Part shown: positions 20,301 to 27,355 of the stretch, one piece after another
Numbering within the stretch: the stretch's first letter is position 1
How the letters are laid out: every line of letters starts with the position of its first letter
From: Fragilaria radians
Taxonomy: Eukaryota; Bacillariophyta; Fragilariophyceae; Fragilariales; Fragilariaceae
NCBI GenBank assembly: GCA_900642245.1
Contig: CAAAJI010000017.1
Coordinates: 470,168 to 501,343 of the forward strand
Direction: 5' to 3'
Length of the DNA stretch: 31,176 nt
Notes under the pieces: generated by a model
The model's database searches: none
What the model saw: only the letters and a program-made list of their open reading frames with translations
What the model was told of the DNA's origin: nothing
Translations under genes and position numbers: made by a program

Positions 20301-21269
20301 ATCAAGCTCCCTCTCAATTGGAGATTTGGGAGTCATTGGCAGCTTTAGTGAAGGAGGTGCTGTCGGGTCATGCACTGAAGTAAGTTGGCCTTGAAATGAA
20401 GTATATGAAAAGTTTCCGAGGGTCATTTCATCATAATTTTCAATCACAAGGGGTGCATCAACAACCAATGAACGCTCTTTTTTGATGTGAACTGAGCTGA
20501 TATCTGATTTTGCCTCCAAAGCGGAGTTCTCCATTTCAGTTGATGCCACAAGCACCAACGTGTCGTCACCCTGTTCACGAGCCTTCCGAAGCCTCAAGGC
20601 CATCCTTTCCGCCGGAGAAGGTTTTGCATTTACTGTTTTTGATTTTAGGTCATCTGCATTCAAACTTGATTTACGTTCTCGTTGCAATTGCAAACGCTTT
20701 GAAATTTTATTTTTCTCCGCTTTTCCAGGCAGCATAATACTAGACTCCATAGAAGGAACTCGTGATAGAGCTTGTGCTGATGGCATTGACGTTGTAAAAG
20801 AATTTTCGACCGAAAGAGGGGCAATGGGCTTCGGTGTTATGGCAATGCTAGGTCGATCAAGTACATCATCTCCTTCCGTTGATGCAACAAGGATTAACTC
20901 ACTAGAATTAAGTTCTCGAGCTCGACGTAGCCTAGCAGCCATTCTTTCAGCGGGTGATTCGGCCATGGATCGGGTTCCAAAACCCATTCCACTTCCTGTG
21001 TCCATACTGACTTCACCCTGTATCCCAGGATCTCCTCTGAGCTTCGATCTCCCAGATAGTAACTTTTTACCATGAGTAATTTTTTGAGGTACTGCAACGT
21101 CAGGCAGCATTGACATTCCAATAGTTGACTTATTCGACGGAGAAGGAAGTGTTGAGTCGACTACTTGTTCTCCACGATTTGATGTTGTTGCAAATGAATT
21201 AACTTTCATCAGCATCTTGTATGCGCTATCTCCTAAGGAGTAACTGCTAGGCGAAACAAGATTTGACAT
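14313..21269 (-). CDS. giant acidic, Ser-rich protein with internal repeats, function unknown
   Basis: This is an unbroken frame of 2318 codons from the first ATG (21267-21269) to TAA; the frame is open about 17 codons further upstream but without ATG. I recognise no catalytic domain. The sequence is Ser/Glu/Asp/Asn-rich and mostly looks disordered. Two copies of a SPAERMA.RLR.ARE helix followed by L.LVAST lie at about residues 103-140 and 216-253. Related GL..A.RELK.S helices recur near 500-820, along with a twice-seen pattern S.ERT.TL. The C-terminal third has EKQLL.GRD modules with an SDLE.VI.RL helix. Two near-identical 272-residue blocks cover about 1582-2109, and a third diverged module follows. 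Repeated short helices in a disordered chain suggest a scaffold or cytoskeletal binding protein; this is inference. Small undetected introns cannot be excluded. Confidence 0.85.
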   Translation of the reverse strand: MSNLVSPSSYSLGDSAYKMLMKVNSFATTSNRGEQVVDSTLPSPSNKSTIGMSMLPDVAVPQKITHGKKLLSGRSKLRGDPGIQGEVSMDTGSGMGFGTRSMAESPAERMAARLRRARELNSSELILVASTEGDDVLDRPSIAITPKPIAPLSVENSFTTSMPSAQALSRVPSMESSIMLPGKAEKNKISKRLQLQRERKSSLNADDLKSKTVNAKPSPAERMALRLRKAREQGDDTLVLVASTEMENSALEAKSDISSVHIKKERSLVVDAPLVIENYDEMTLGNFSYTSFQGQLTSVHDPTAPPSLKLPMTPKSPIERELDRVRSLQVATTVLNNRQEDMSPKESSEVFFYYNKSEVSEGSCSQSSATTQRQKNTTGEKQLLPPPLRSPRTYDNREKARYSDREYGQNIRRVSTDNLDLEIQRSASHLNVSSPLSDRTFAFKNNELGSNAYEGTGASNYPGSSASPKGHKFSNQAENKVSRQQTKSAKGLRSPLQGLAVSSKSGLESALRELNVSHDEKCRETPTACMDRISTMKNSNFRFSDSESLDIATYQCNNNIKVQSQRSSVLNANTARLVGSSSSDRKDGDIVTFLDVRSNQVKEDKVASSVQVCTSSLERTDTLTHSVSSPSSGLHFDPFTGQAQYISKNDSQSRLRIHGSAPVNDLKNVIQEQKLASNEISKADLSNSISSMHKGDLNLNMCNTSFERTSTLPSAVPSTTLRLSDGQDPSVKTCNLDPPPGSVAQDFQPKLHGLASSSRNGLQNAIRELKSSFEDEISWKNSKPFTNNFINNFESKPEAGHHHSFLTVDLDNHAAKDALRAADEELRKWAIFSFDTLPSILNETSDDQRQDSMDRNEFDLDPLRDVEERALDFPGERIQGLDENNLHITNSNNSHFNDVSLQVQGESDTQSNCNAESRLVSSTDTYGTVFNPFTTPANNKSILLEPVNDESFREQILLIDSSIEGVRKCSNVDEVHEATQMSYFTKDEGLDLNESLLKLEAIEMQVVDSIPHDQLSSDREGIEVVKILNESFSKMEAISLEDKENEISLQRHVVCEGIASSDANSDAKVDAILQDSMMKRLSVIIDSSDKVELAMISELEDNEELKDNNGMKEKVVIGSSAKSSENVIVLDHDENSSSPTYPRSFEVSLHASVGKNVAAIEAQDCVVDEVTDSPLIEFGTSEMKIFEKIKEISEICNIVKPLPERSSELNALDSQSEKMDFGDQVDVLSRIEDFDTHRESDFLNKSSEMSTNPMDVSDEALEEAGEKIGLDSMKTKESASTSSSTSNISYETFTGSFVTTNDVLHLGPQMMSSNDMVDEIKPVSCDLNPKLSPVVGSQEAVCNNDSLLHGHFSAFRQLVADVRAEDNSNIKIRELDFETEVHFEDIVFLSENETTCNHGNECIEKSDSNAGHCSTGALENISGINNYTFPEECGGNAFNSSDFLGSLKHMVDLSPERINDTTMLNNNEASKERSGNDSSMPLSSCDEMEKISDACGNVDAITEAKFLMANAENKVISLDIEVSECLSILSGTIGIEYPPREGGPVCLLSNSHQNIPMDKYIPHYPWLKDDVSDNHFSHLGSYGAVIYAQDHFVEVEECHASVEERRCDEKDSKTVSNSNVQVEEITDHVACTNLASLLKEVNPDIEPTSVLHTSCMDPSGQSGESQKEFDSDQQQMCTPTNEHGDILMTSHHYDGSNHLETEALDNVKSLQAACEKRVKDWEKQLLSGRDDENEDCSSLEGSFIESFSYCDDEIKISASDLERVIDRLQGRVKNDSCAISRSDCLNDNIPFMASEGQAISEHDFASGLQEEEKPITEVYVNEEVFRDCENQVRECEKHDDNELIDKFPSSRSHDAVINAQDRFVEVEECHASVEERRCDEKDSKTVSNSNVHVEEITDHVACTNLASLLKEVNSPDIEPTSVLHTSCMDPSGQSGESQKEFDSDQQQMCTPTNEHGDILMTSHHYDGSNHLETEALDNVKSLQAACEKRVKDWEKQLLSGRDDENEDCSSLEASLIESFSYCDDEIKISASDLERVIDRLQGRVKNDSCAISRSDCLNDNIPFMASEGQAISEHDFASGLQEEEKPITEVYVNEEVFRDCEKQVREWEKQLLLGRDREDCISVEGSTAKSCSFSDDEIKISTSDLELVINRLKDRANNSPYNTMLSDCVLLQTSDERVINHEDAGNQERSGDFEEIQGTPVMLLERTQSKQEKGYNENSTGEFAEIQGSFSILSDETRLREEFDDLQLNALNQVLLRVWMRVIDAQDSECSDASECAMKFWIAKNGDADAPTGISNEEVDEVLLRMNRRIQEQSTIHD
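14770..14990 (-). repeat. third, diverged EKQLL-GRD/SDLE module
   Basis: The translation CEKQVREWEKQLLLGRD, then DDEIKISTSDLELVINRLKDR, parallels the module found inside both 816-bp units (EKRVKDWEKQLLSGRD ... KISASDLERVIDRLQGR) at the protein level with many substitutions. It is an older copy than the 816-bp duplication. Confidence 0.75.
14941..15756 (-). repeat. 816-bp coding tandem duplication, C-terminal copy
   Basis: This aligns to 15757-16527 at an offset of 816 bp, changing to 813 after one in-frame codon difference near 15530. By eye there are about ten mismatches over roughly 770 aligned bases, clustered at the ends and near 15230. The last 44 bp of the unit (about 15713-15756) do not align well to sequence beyond the other copy. 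Confidence 0.93.
15757..16527 (-). repeat. 816-bp coding tandem duplication, N-terminal copy
   Basis: This is the partner of 14941-15756. The start at 15757 (TGTTTCTC on the plus strand) coincides with codons for the short Glu-Lys motif of the WEKQLL module, so unequal exchange between pre-existing short repeats is a plausible origin. Confidence 0.93.
20500..20970 (-). repeat. pair of SPAERM helix motifs in the giant protein
   Basis: Two protein-level repeats read SPAERMAARLRRAREL and SPAERMALRLRKAREQ, each followed after a few residues by LVAST and an acidic stretch. They are about 113 residues apart. The helix is strongly basic and amphipathic, fitting a binding peptide for an acidic partner or surface; the partner is unknown. 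Confidence 0.8.
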
Positions 21270-21978
21270 GAAGGATAAGAATGGAATGGAAGGAGCGTAG
21301 AGCAAAGATAACTTTACTCGCTAGTAATTAGGCGATAATCGCTTTTTTCATGTCGAAGTCGGCGATGAACAAGTTTTGCTCAATCTCAAATTAACAAATT
21401 CACATGAACCTTAGTTCGTTAAATATCGATTCGAATACGTAGCTTCTTGAACCGGTATTACTGGAGAAAAATGTGATGTTCTTTTGATTCCCAGATATTT
21501 TCCCGCACTTTCGACTAGGTCGAGTCGCTCTTCGGACCTAAGTTCCTGGGACAAAACTGGAAGTTGTAAGAATCACACGGTAGTTGGTTCTTCGCTACGC
21601 TGAGTTAATTTTTCTACAAAAGATCACTATAGATACCTCATTATAATATATCTTTGAATTTCCGCTCAATAAATTTCCAACAATAATGATGACATGCATT
21701 TTTATTATTTCTATTTGTGAAAGTAGAATTTGATGACTTATAATTTAATGCATGATACAACATTTGAGGTAACCTAACATGACATTGATATTTTCAAATG
21801 ATTCAACATCACAGAACTGCCTCTGTGATTAAGTGACTTATACCATTAATTTAGCATTGACATGAGAAAAGTGTAAATGTAGACATTTCACTTTTGTCGT
21901 ATTAAAACTATGGTTTAACAACATATTTTAGGTTTTTCTGGCGCCGTGGTTGTAGAAGTCATTACTGCTGCTGTTATT

Positions 21979-22121
21979 GGAACGTCAAGGATTGTTGCTG
22001 CTGTTGCAGAGAAAAGGATGTAGTGAGAAAATCAAAATTATGCTGTTGTTGGTGCAGAGTCAATTACATCGTTCTGTTATCTTTAATTCTGTGTATTCTT
22101 TATTTGTATGAAAGCTTTAAA
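21979..22121 (+). repeat. diverged 140-bp direct repeat, copy 1
   Basis: This segment, rich in GCTGCTGTT/GTTGTTGGTG, aligns along its length to 22741-22881, with many substitutions and small indels. Shared landmarks in order are GCTGCTGTTG, TGTTGTTGGTG, TTCTGTT and a final TAAAAC/TTAAAC. Confidence 0.6.
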
Positions 22122-22740
22122 CCAGTAATAATAAGACTTATGATTAAGTAGCAAGAAAGATGCATTTCCTGAATTTAAAGGATTATTAATATTTATATTT
22201 TCAATGTTTTGAAGAAATTTCATTTTAGTTGACAAATGCGTTAAACGTTCTATAGTTTACAACTGAAAGGTTCGACAACATTTTAGCTTATAATTTTGGA
22301 TGAATGTAGATTGGAATTGCTTTTTTAATTAATTATATCCCAAGCAATGTTTAGTCAAGTATTCATGTGAATCGACACAAAACGCAGAAGGGTTAAGCAT
22401 TAATCTTAGTAACGTAAGAAAGAAACTTTTTCTAAAGATATTAAGAGCCGACTGACGGCCAGATCGGATGTGAAACTTTTTTATAAACGTTGGTGTAGAA
22501 ATAGCAGCTTCATAGTGAATCTTTCAATTTTTGGTTGTAAATCTGCAGCATGATTTGACCTCAGAATAATACTACTGTATTCAAATATGTACATACCAAA
22601 CAAACGGATTATGTCTGTGACGTATCCAAGTTTACCAATGATTGAGCATTGGCATTGGGAAATATTAAGATATTATGGGTTAAAGTAACATTCCTGCTAA
22701 CTGTTTTGTTGTTGCTAAAGTAAGGACTCTTGTACATGTT

Positions 22741-22881
22741 GGCACGGCAAAAGAATGGTGCTGCTGTTGGAGAGTTAACGCTGTTGTCAAAAAATCAATG
22801 TAGTGATGTTGTTGGTGAAAAACCAAAATCATAATTCTGTTCACTTAAATCTGTTTATTCTCTACTTGCATGAGAGTATAA
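22741..22881 (+). repeat. diverged 140-bp direct repeat, copy 2
   Basis: This is the partner of 21979-22121, in the same orientation and 762 bp away. The degree of divergence indicates an old duplication, perhaps remains of a dispersed non-coding element. Confidence 0.6.
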
Positions 22882-24202
22882 AACAAAGATAAATAAAGTA
22901 TCAATATGATAGCTGGTCGTCCCTAAATTGCAGCAATTTTGACTTAAAGCAATGAAACGTATCTGATAAAATTGAAAACTGATTAGATGTAAATGTATGT
23001 TGGAGTGAACGGAGATGAGAATCTCCAATTGAAATTGATTTGAAGAAAGCGTCAACTCTTAAAGTATAAAAATTAAGGTAATGAGTGATTAACGAACCAT
23101 GCAATTGCAAAACTAAGGGCCAATCTTTCCGCTACTCCTTCGTTCTTCAAGACTATAATTTCATGCATCTAATCACTTTTCCTTCTCTATTTTTCTACTT
23201 AAATCCATCATATGTACTACTGCTTTTCACTTAGGGTCAATATTTCTCTTCAAACCCATCACATGTAAATTTCAGCCGGATTTTTCTTTTACTCAAGTCC
23301 TTGTATTCAACTCGTGAAATAGTTGGAATGTAATCTGATTCAAATATTTTTTAAACAATAGAAAGTAAACCAAAACATTTGTCTTGGCCCTGGAAAGAAT
23401 TACGTATACCTACCGTTTTCAAGCAATATTAAATAATCAGTAGATTTGTCTGATGCAAGCATTGTGACTATCATCCAGATTTGTGAGGCGAATGAAATTG
23501 GCAATTAAGCCAAGTTTTGGTTAGAAGATGTCTAAATATACAGAGTATCATTATTCCCAAATTTACTTGTACAACATATTTTATAGATTGATCATTGCTG
23601 AAAACCTTATAAACATTATTAAAAGAAATATTTTCCTTTAATTGATACTTTTAGTATGTCAAGTTTAGTCATCACGGTGATATCATCTCTATTAGGCTAT
23701 CTTAGTCATTGTTTCTTCAAAACAGGCAGCTTCCATCAATAAAAATTGGCATTTACAGTTGTGTACTATATTCTGTGATCCTAGAAGATAATACTTCAAG
23801 ATTATAGTTAAGCATACCGAATTGATCTAGTCAAGAGATTAAGTCAAGAGATGTAATTGTGTTCCAACATTTGGAGACGTTCAGTGTTGTCAGAATATAC
23901 ACTGTTGTATGAATTCACTTTTTATCAAAGGAGGTAATTTAATGCGCATTGTACCGCTTACAACTGTACGCTCACTTTGAATTCCATTTTGTCAGCATCA
24001 AACTAAAGGGAATTCTATTCAAATTACTATTTAGCATTGGTTGATTGGTAGCTGTAACAATATGTCATGACAAAATACTGGTATCACCCAGCCTTTGCGA
24101 TCTGATCATCTACAGACTTAAACTATGAGAGACTTGTTGGAAATTAAACCGACATGGCAGGTAAAATTTAAAACTAGTACAGCACTATTTGATATTAAGC
24201 AA

Positions 24203-25245
24203 TCACAATCTTTCTCCAAATCCTGGAGTCCAACGGTCATTATTGATGGCATAACGTTTGAAGGATTCCTCCCGAACTAAGGTAGCAATATCTCGCAACA
24301 ATGGCTTCTCACGATACGCTTTCAGCAATTCCACAGTGCCATCTGGTCTCTCTAGGTACGCCTGCCAAGGTCCAGGAAACGAACGAAAAACCCAACCTTT
24401 GGAGATTCGTTTGAGATAGAATGCTTCTTCATAGCCGCGTTTGTTTCCCAGACCATACGATGTCGAGTATGCGTTATTTAGAATGATAAAAGGTGCATCA
24501 GGTGAACCATATCCACTCTCAAGACGATCCCAAGTTTCCTCTCCACCGGGGTTGATACAGATGATTGACTCCTTGCTGCGTCCTTTCTGACGAGCATCTT
24601 GCGATCCTATGATTCCCGTACGAGTTAAGTCTCCCGGCTTTGTAATTAGCTTAAAGTTGACTGCCTCAGACGTTAGAGCACCTACTGGACCCCCAAGAGG
24701 CCCCCCACTTCGACATGCACTTGCGATCCGTTTAGCCCAAAAAATGTTGGAGTAGGCAATCAAATTCCTTGATATATCTGATCCTGGCTTATACCCACCT
24801 ACAAATCCAAGATCTTTTGCAACTATAGTCTGACCGAATTTTTGATTGAGAGGAGTGCCAAACTTCACCTCGTCGACGTTGGGGACCTTTCAAGGGAAGA
24901 GCCAATCAGGTAAATCATGAGTTTACGAGAAAACGTTTGCTTAGAAAATAGGATTGGTATATTCACTTACTGCAGGAAATTGAATTTCAATTTTTTTCTT
25001 ACATGGTACGAATGGTGAGAAGATCAAAATTTGTAAGGGGTTTTGTCGATTGGATGCTTTCAACAACGTACTTTGCCTGCTCCAATTGCCTTCGATATTG
25101 CGGTACTTGCTTGCCTCGCGATTTGGTCATCAAACCAACTTTTATACAAATTTGGCATCTTGGTTCCACCACCATCTAATAGCGGTATCAATCCATTTAC
25201 AACGATGGGTAGAATAGTAAGAAAGAAAACAGAGCAAAATACCAT
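24203..25245 (-). CDS. DUF1995 domain protein, three exons, probably plastid-directed
   Basis: DUF1995 proteins occur in cyanobacteria, algae and plants; Arabidopsis LPA3, a photosystem II assembly factor, carries this domain. The exons 25072-25245, 24971-24997 and 24203-24886 join in phase 0 to give 294 residues. The first exon opens with a hydrophobic stretch (MVFCSVFFLTILPIVVNG) that looks like an ER signal peptide with possible cleavage before Leu, as expected for import into a secondary plastid. Then come ASTAISKAIGAGK, the microexon KKIEIQFPA and VPNVDEVKFGTPLNQKFG. Later family landmarks are ETWDRLESGYGSPDAPFIILNNAYSTSYGLG (in segments), GWVFRSFPGPWQAYLE and EKPLLRDIATLVREE. The only in-frame start of the large exon is GTG, which led me to seek upstream exons. 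The molecular role is unknown; family identity is good. Confidence 0.82.
24887..24970 (-). other. intron 2 of the DUF1995 gene (84 nt)
   Basis: The donor GTAAGT follows CCTGCA and the acceptor TTGAAAG precedes GTCCCC. The join is phase 0 and reads FPA then VPNVDEV, the expected family sequence at this point. Confidence 0.75.
24971..24997 (-). other. 27-nt microexon of the DUF1995 gene
   Basis: Nine codons encode KKIEIQFPA, which supply the otherwise missing beta strand (family pattern: basic residues, then IE/VEFP) between the first and last exons. The acceptor is GTAAG directly before seven A residues, a weak site, so the exact left edge could differ by a codon. Confidence 0.6.
24998..25071 (-). 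other. intron 1 of the DUF1995 gene (74 nt)
   Basis: The donor GTACGT follows GGCAAA and the acceptor ATGTAAG precedes the microexon. Without removal, the first exon runs into TGA four codons later. Confidence 0.6.
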
Positions 25246-26176
25246 AATTTTGGTTTATTGCGATTGTTCTTCTTCTTGTGAGGATCGGGAAATTTAAAAA
25301 AATTCAACTACAATACGGAAACTTCTACTATCAATATGAAAGTCTCGATAGTATCGACGTCAGCATCGGATAAAGCAGTTTTGGTGAAACCCGGATGAAG
25401 CAATTCCAAGTTCTAAATGTGGCAAGATGAGTAACTGGGAATTAGGAAACAGTATGCAGCATCACACAAATCCTGGATGTATTTCCTGTGATAGTCAGCC
25501 TTATTCATTACCAAGCATTGTCATATGCTCATGCAGAATATGGTTATTGATGCTAAAATTGAACGCAAGGTCATACATGTACTATAATTCAAACTGACTT
25601 GCATGCCTGATGGAAATAACATGATATTGAATGCAACTGAAAAATCACCTAATGAAAGAATTTCCTGAGACTCTTCAGAACGAAAAGAAGACTGGCTAGG
25701 GTTTATGGGTTATTGGCTTTTTCTCAACAGAACTTTACGTCTAATTTTGAGCTAAGCATTGCATTAAAATACTCAATAGTATTCATCATTAGGTTAAGCT
25801 ATTAGATTATTCTTTCTTCCCACTCCAATAAGTTGTATTGATTCTTCCAATCTTTTGATAGGTATCAACAAAGTGTATCAAGAGAAATTCGAACAAGAGA
25901 ATTCTGGGCAGTGTGCTCTTAAATTGGACTAAAGGACAAGGAGAAAAGTAATCTACTACAAAAAATCAAAATTCCATGGATAAAAGGTGCAGCCTTTGAA
26001 AACGCTATTCAATATGCGACAACAATGAAAATTCAGTGAGAGCAGCAAACCATATTTCTAACTTTGAACTGTGTAAGGGACCAAAAAAGCCCCCAATCTC
26101 CCATGCTTCATTGATAGGACCTCTTCGTTGTGCGTCTCTGCAAAACAATTTCGTATTCAACCAACGTTTTGGTTGA
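25246..26176. other. spacer between the DUF1995 and DHHC genes
   Basis: About 930 bp. It contains the promoter of the DUF1995 gene and the 3' end of the DHHC gene, whose last exon may extend into 26005-26137. I see no independent gene. Confidence 0.5.
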
Positions 26177-27355
26177 TTAGAGTTGTTTTTCTTCATTTGT
26201 TTTCAAGTGAAACAATTGGTTTTCACTGACTCTGACACTTATTGAACGTGGAAAGAAAACATCCGTCCAATTACTTAAGATTCCATCATTGTAAATGTTT
26301 TGAGGCATTGGTCCCGGATGGTTGACTTCATTTGTTTCAACGTTTGCGACATCTTTCGCTGATCCACCAATATCATTTGGTTGAGCATTTTTCATCAAAC
26401 GACGCTTTTCAATTTGAGCCTCATACTGCAATAATTGCAACCTGTAAGACTTTCTTATTTTCTTCCATTTGAATGCTTCATTTGTAGTCATACCTCTACT
26501 TGTAATCCAAATATGAAAGAGGAGGAAGCCAAATAAAACGATACTTAGAGCAGCAAACATGAATAAAAGAGCCATGTGTAATCTGTGACGTAAAAAGAGA
26601 TACTGAAATACGATAAAACTTGTTGCCTTCCGCTGTTCTCCCGTAAATCCGTCTATGTACATCATATCCCAAAGTTGATTTTTCTCTATCTCATACTTGA
26701 AAAGGGCCACAACTATCACGGTCCCATAGCACAGCATAATTGTGTGAATCAAAAGAAAGAGCAAAAACCACCTATAGTTCTCTTCACCGATAGTGTTTCC
26801 CAGCCAACCACAGAAATGATCAAATTTTGCTACATGGACACCTGTGATACGATCGAATTTGCTTCGGGCTATCTTCGGAATTCCTACCGTGGGACATGTT
26901 CTTCCTCTTATGTACAGGTTACCATCATAGGGATAGTTATCATATTTCTCAATCGTTTGAGCGGTGATGATACCTGGTGACTTGGTTGCCGCTAATCTCC
27001 ATGATGCAACGCAGCTTAGAAATGTCCAGTAACCCAGAAATTTGTGATATGACGGAATATATCCATGAGTTGCATCGATCCAAGGATAAGTGTATACAAA
27101 AATTATTATCCAAGAACTGAAGACAATACATATATAGAGCCAATTCAAGAATCGATCTTCAGATCCGGTAAGGAAATTAAAAATGCCCTCGCCTAGAATT
27201 TTCTTCGAAAGGTTTGAGCATTTTGAAGGAAGCACAATCTGAAAGAGAACAGCAAGACGGCTTTTTCTTGTGTCAGCTATGATGCAGGCGTACGTAAAGA
27301 ACATCAGCATCATCATATAGCTTCCTAAATTGAGAACAACCAAAATGTTCATCAT
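26177..27355 (-). CDS. DHHC-type protein S-acyltransferase (palmitoyltransferase), DHFC variant
   Basis: DHHC enzymes transfer palmitate from acyl-CoA to cysteines of membrane proteins, using the Cys of the DHHC motif. Here the motif is FDHFCGWLGN, with catalytic Cys182 counted from the ATG at 27355, followed by IGEENYRWF. The upstream cysteine-rich domain has lost most zinc ligands: CPTVGIPKIARSKFDRITG replaces CxxC...K.ARSKHC...C. Four hydrophobic segments have the standard topology, two before the domain and two after. The family motif TTNE follows the last one, and NIYNDGILSNWTDVFFP near the C-terminus also fits. The frame is open a little beyond the ATG but with GTG, so the true N-terminus may come from a tiny upstream exon at 27432-27447 (MGVSL), using a 53-nt intron. 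Family identity is firm; both ends of the model are uncertain. Confidence 0.85.
   Translation of the reverse strand: MMNILVVLNLGSYMMMLMFFTYACIIADTRKSRLAVLFQIVLPSKCSNLSKKILGEGIFNFLTGSEDRFLNWLYICIVFSSWIIIFVYTYPWIDATHGYIPSYHKFLGYWTFLSCVASWRLAATKSPGIITAQTIEKYDNYPYDGNLYIRGRTCPTVGIPKIARSKFDRITGVHVAKFDHFCGWLGNTIGEENYRWFLLFLLIHTIMLCYGTVIVVALFKYEIEKNQLWDMMYIDGFTGEQRKATSFIVFQYLFLRHRLHMALLFMFAALSIVLFGFLLFHIWITSRGMTTNEAFKWKKIRKSYRLQLLQYEAQIEKRRLMKNAQPNDIGGSAKDVANVETNEVNHPGPMPQNIYNDGILSNWTDVFFPRSISVRVSENQLFHLKTNEEKQL

Larger units (their letters stand above)
21270..24202. other. 2.9-kb AT-rich spacer
   Basis: The 350 bp directly upstream of the giant gene (about 21270-21620) is less AT-rich and probably holds its promoter and 5' UTR. 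The remainder is AT-rich with no credible ORF, and contains two diverged copies of a 140-bp direct repeat. Confidence 0.55.

Noticed and set aside
26005..26196. Independent 63-residue gene downstream of the DHHC gene
   Set aside because: Its ATG lies inside the DHHC coding end and an acceptor-like site lies within it, so it is better read as a possible alternative last exon.
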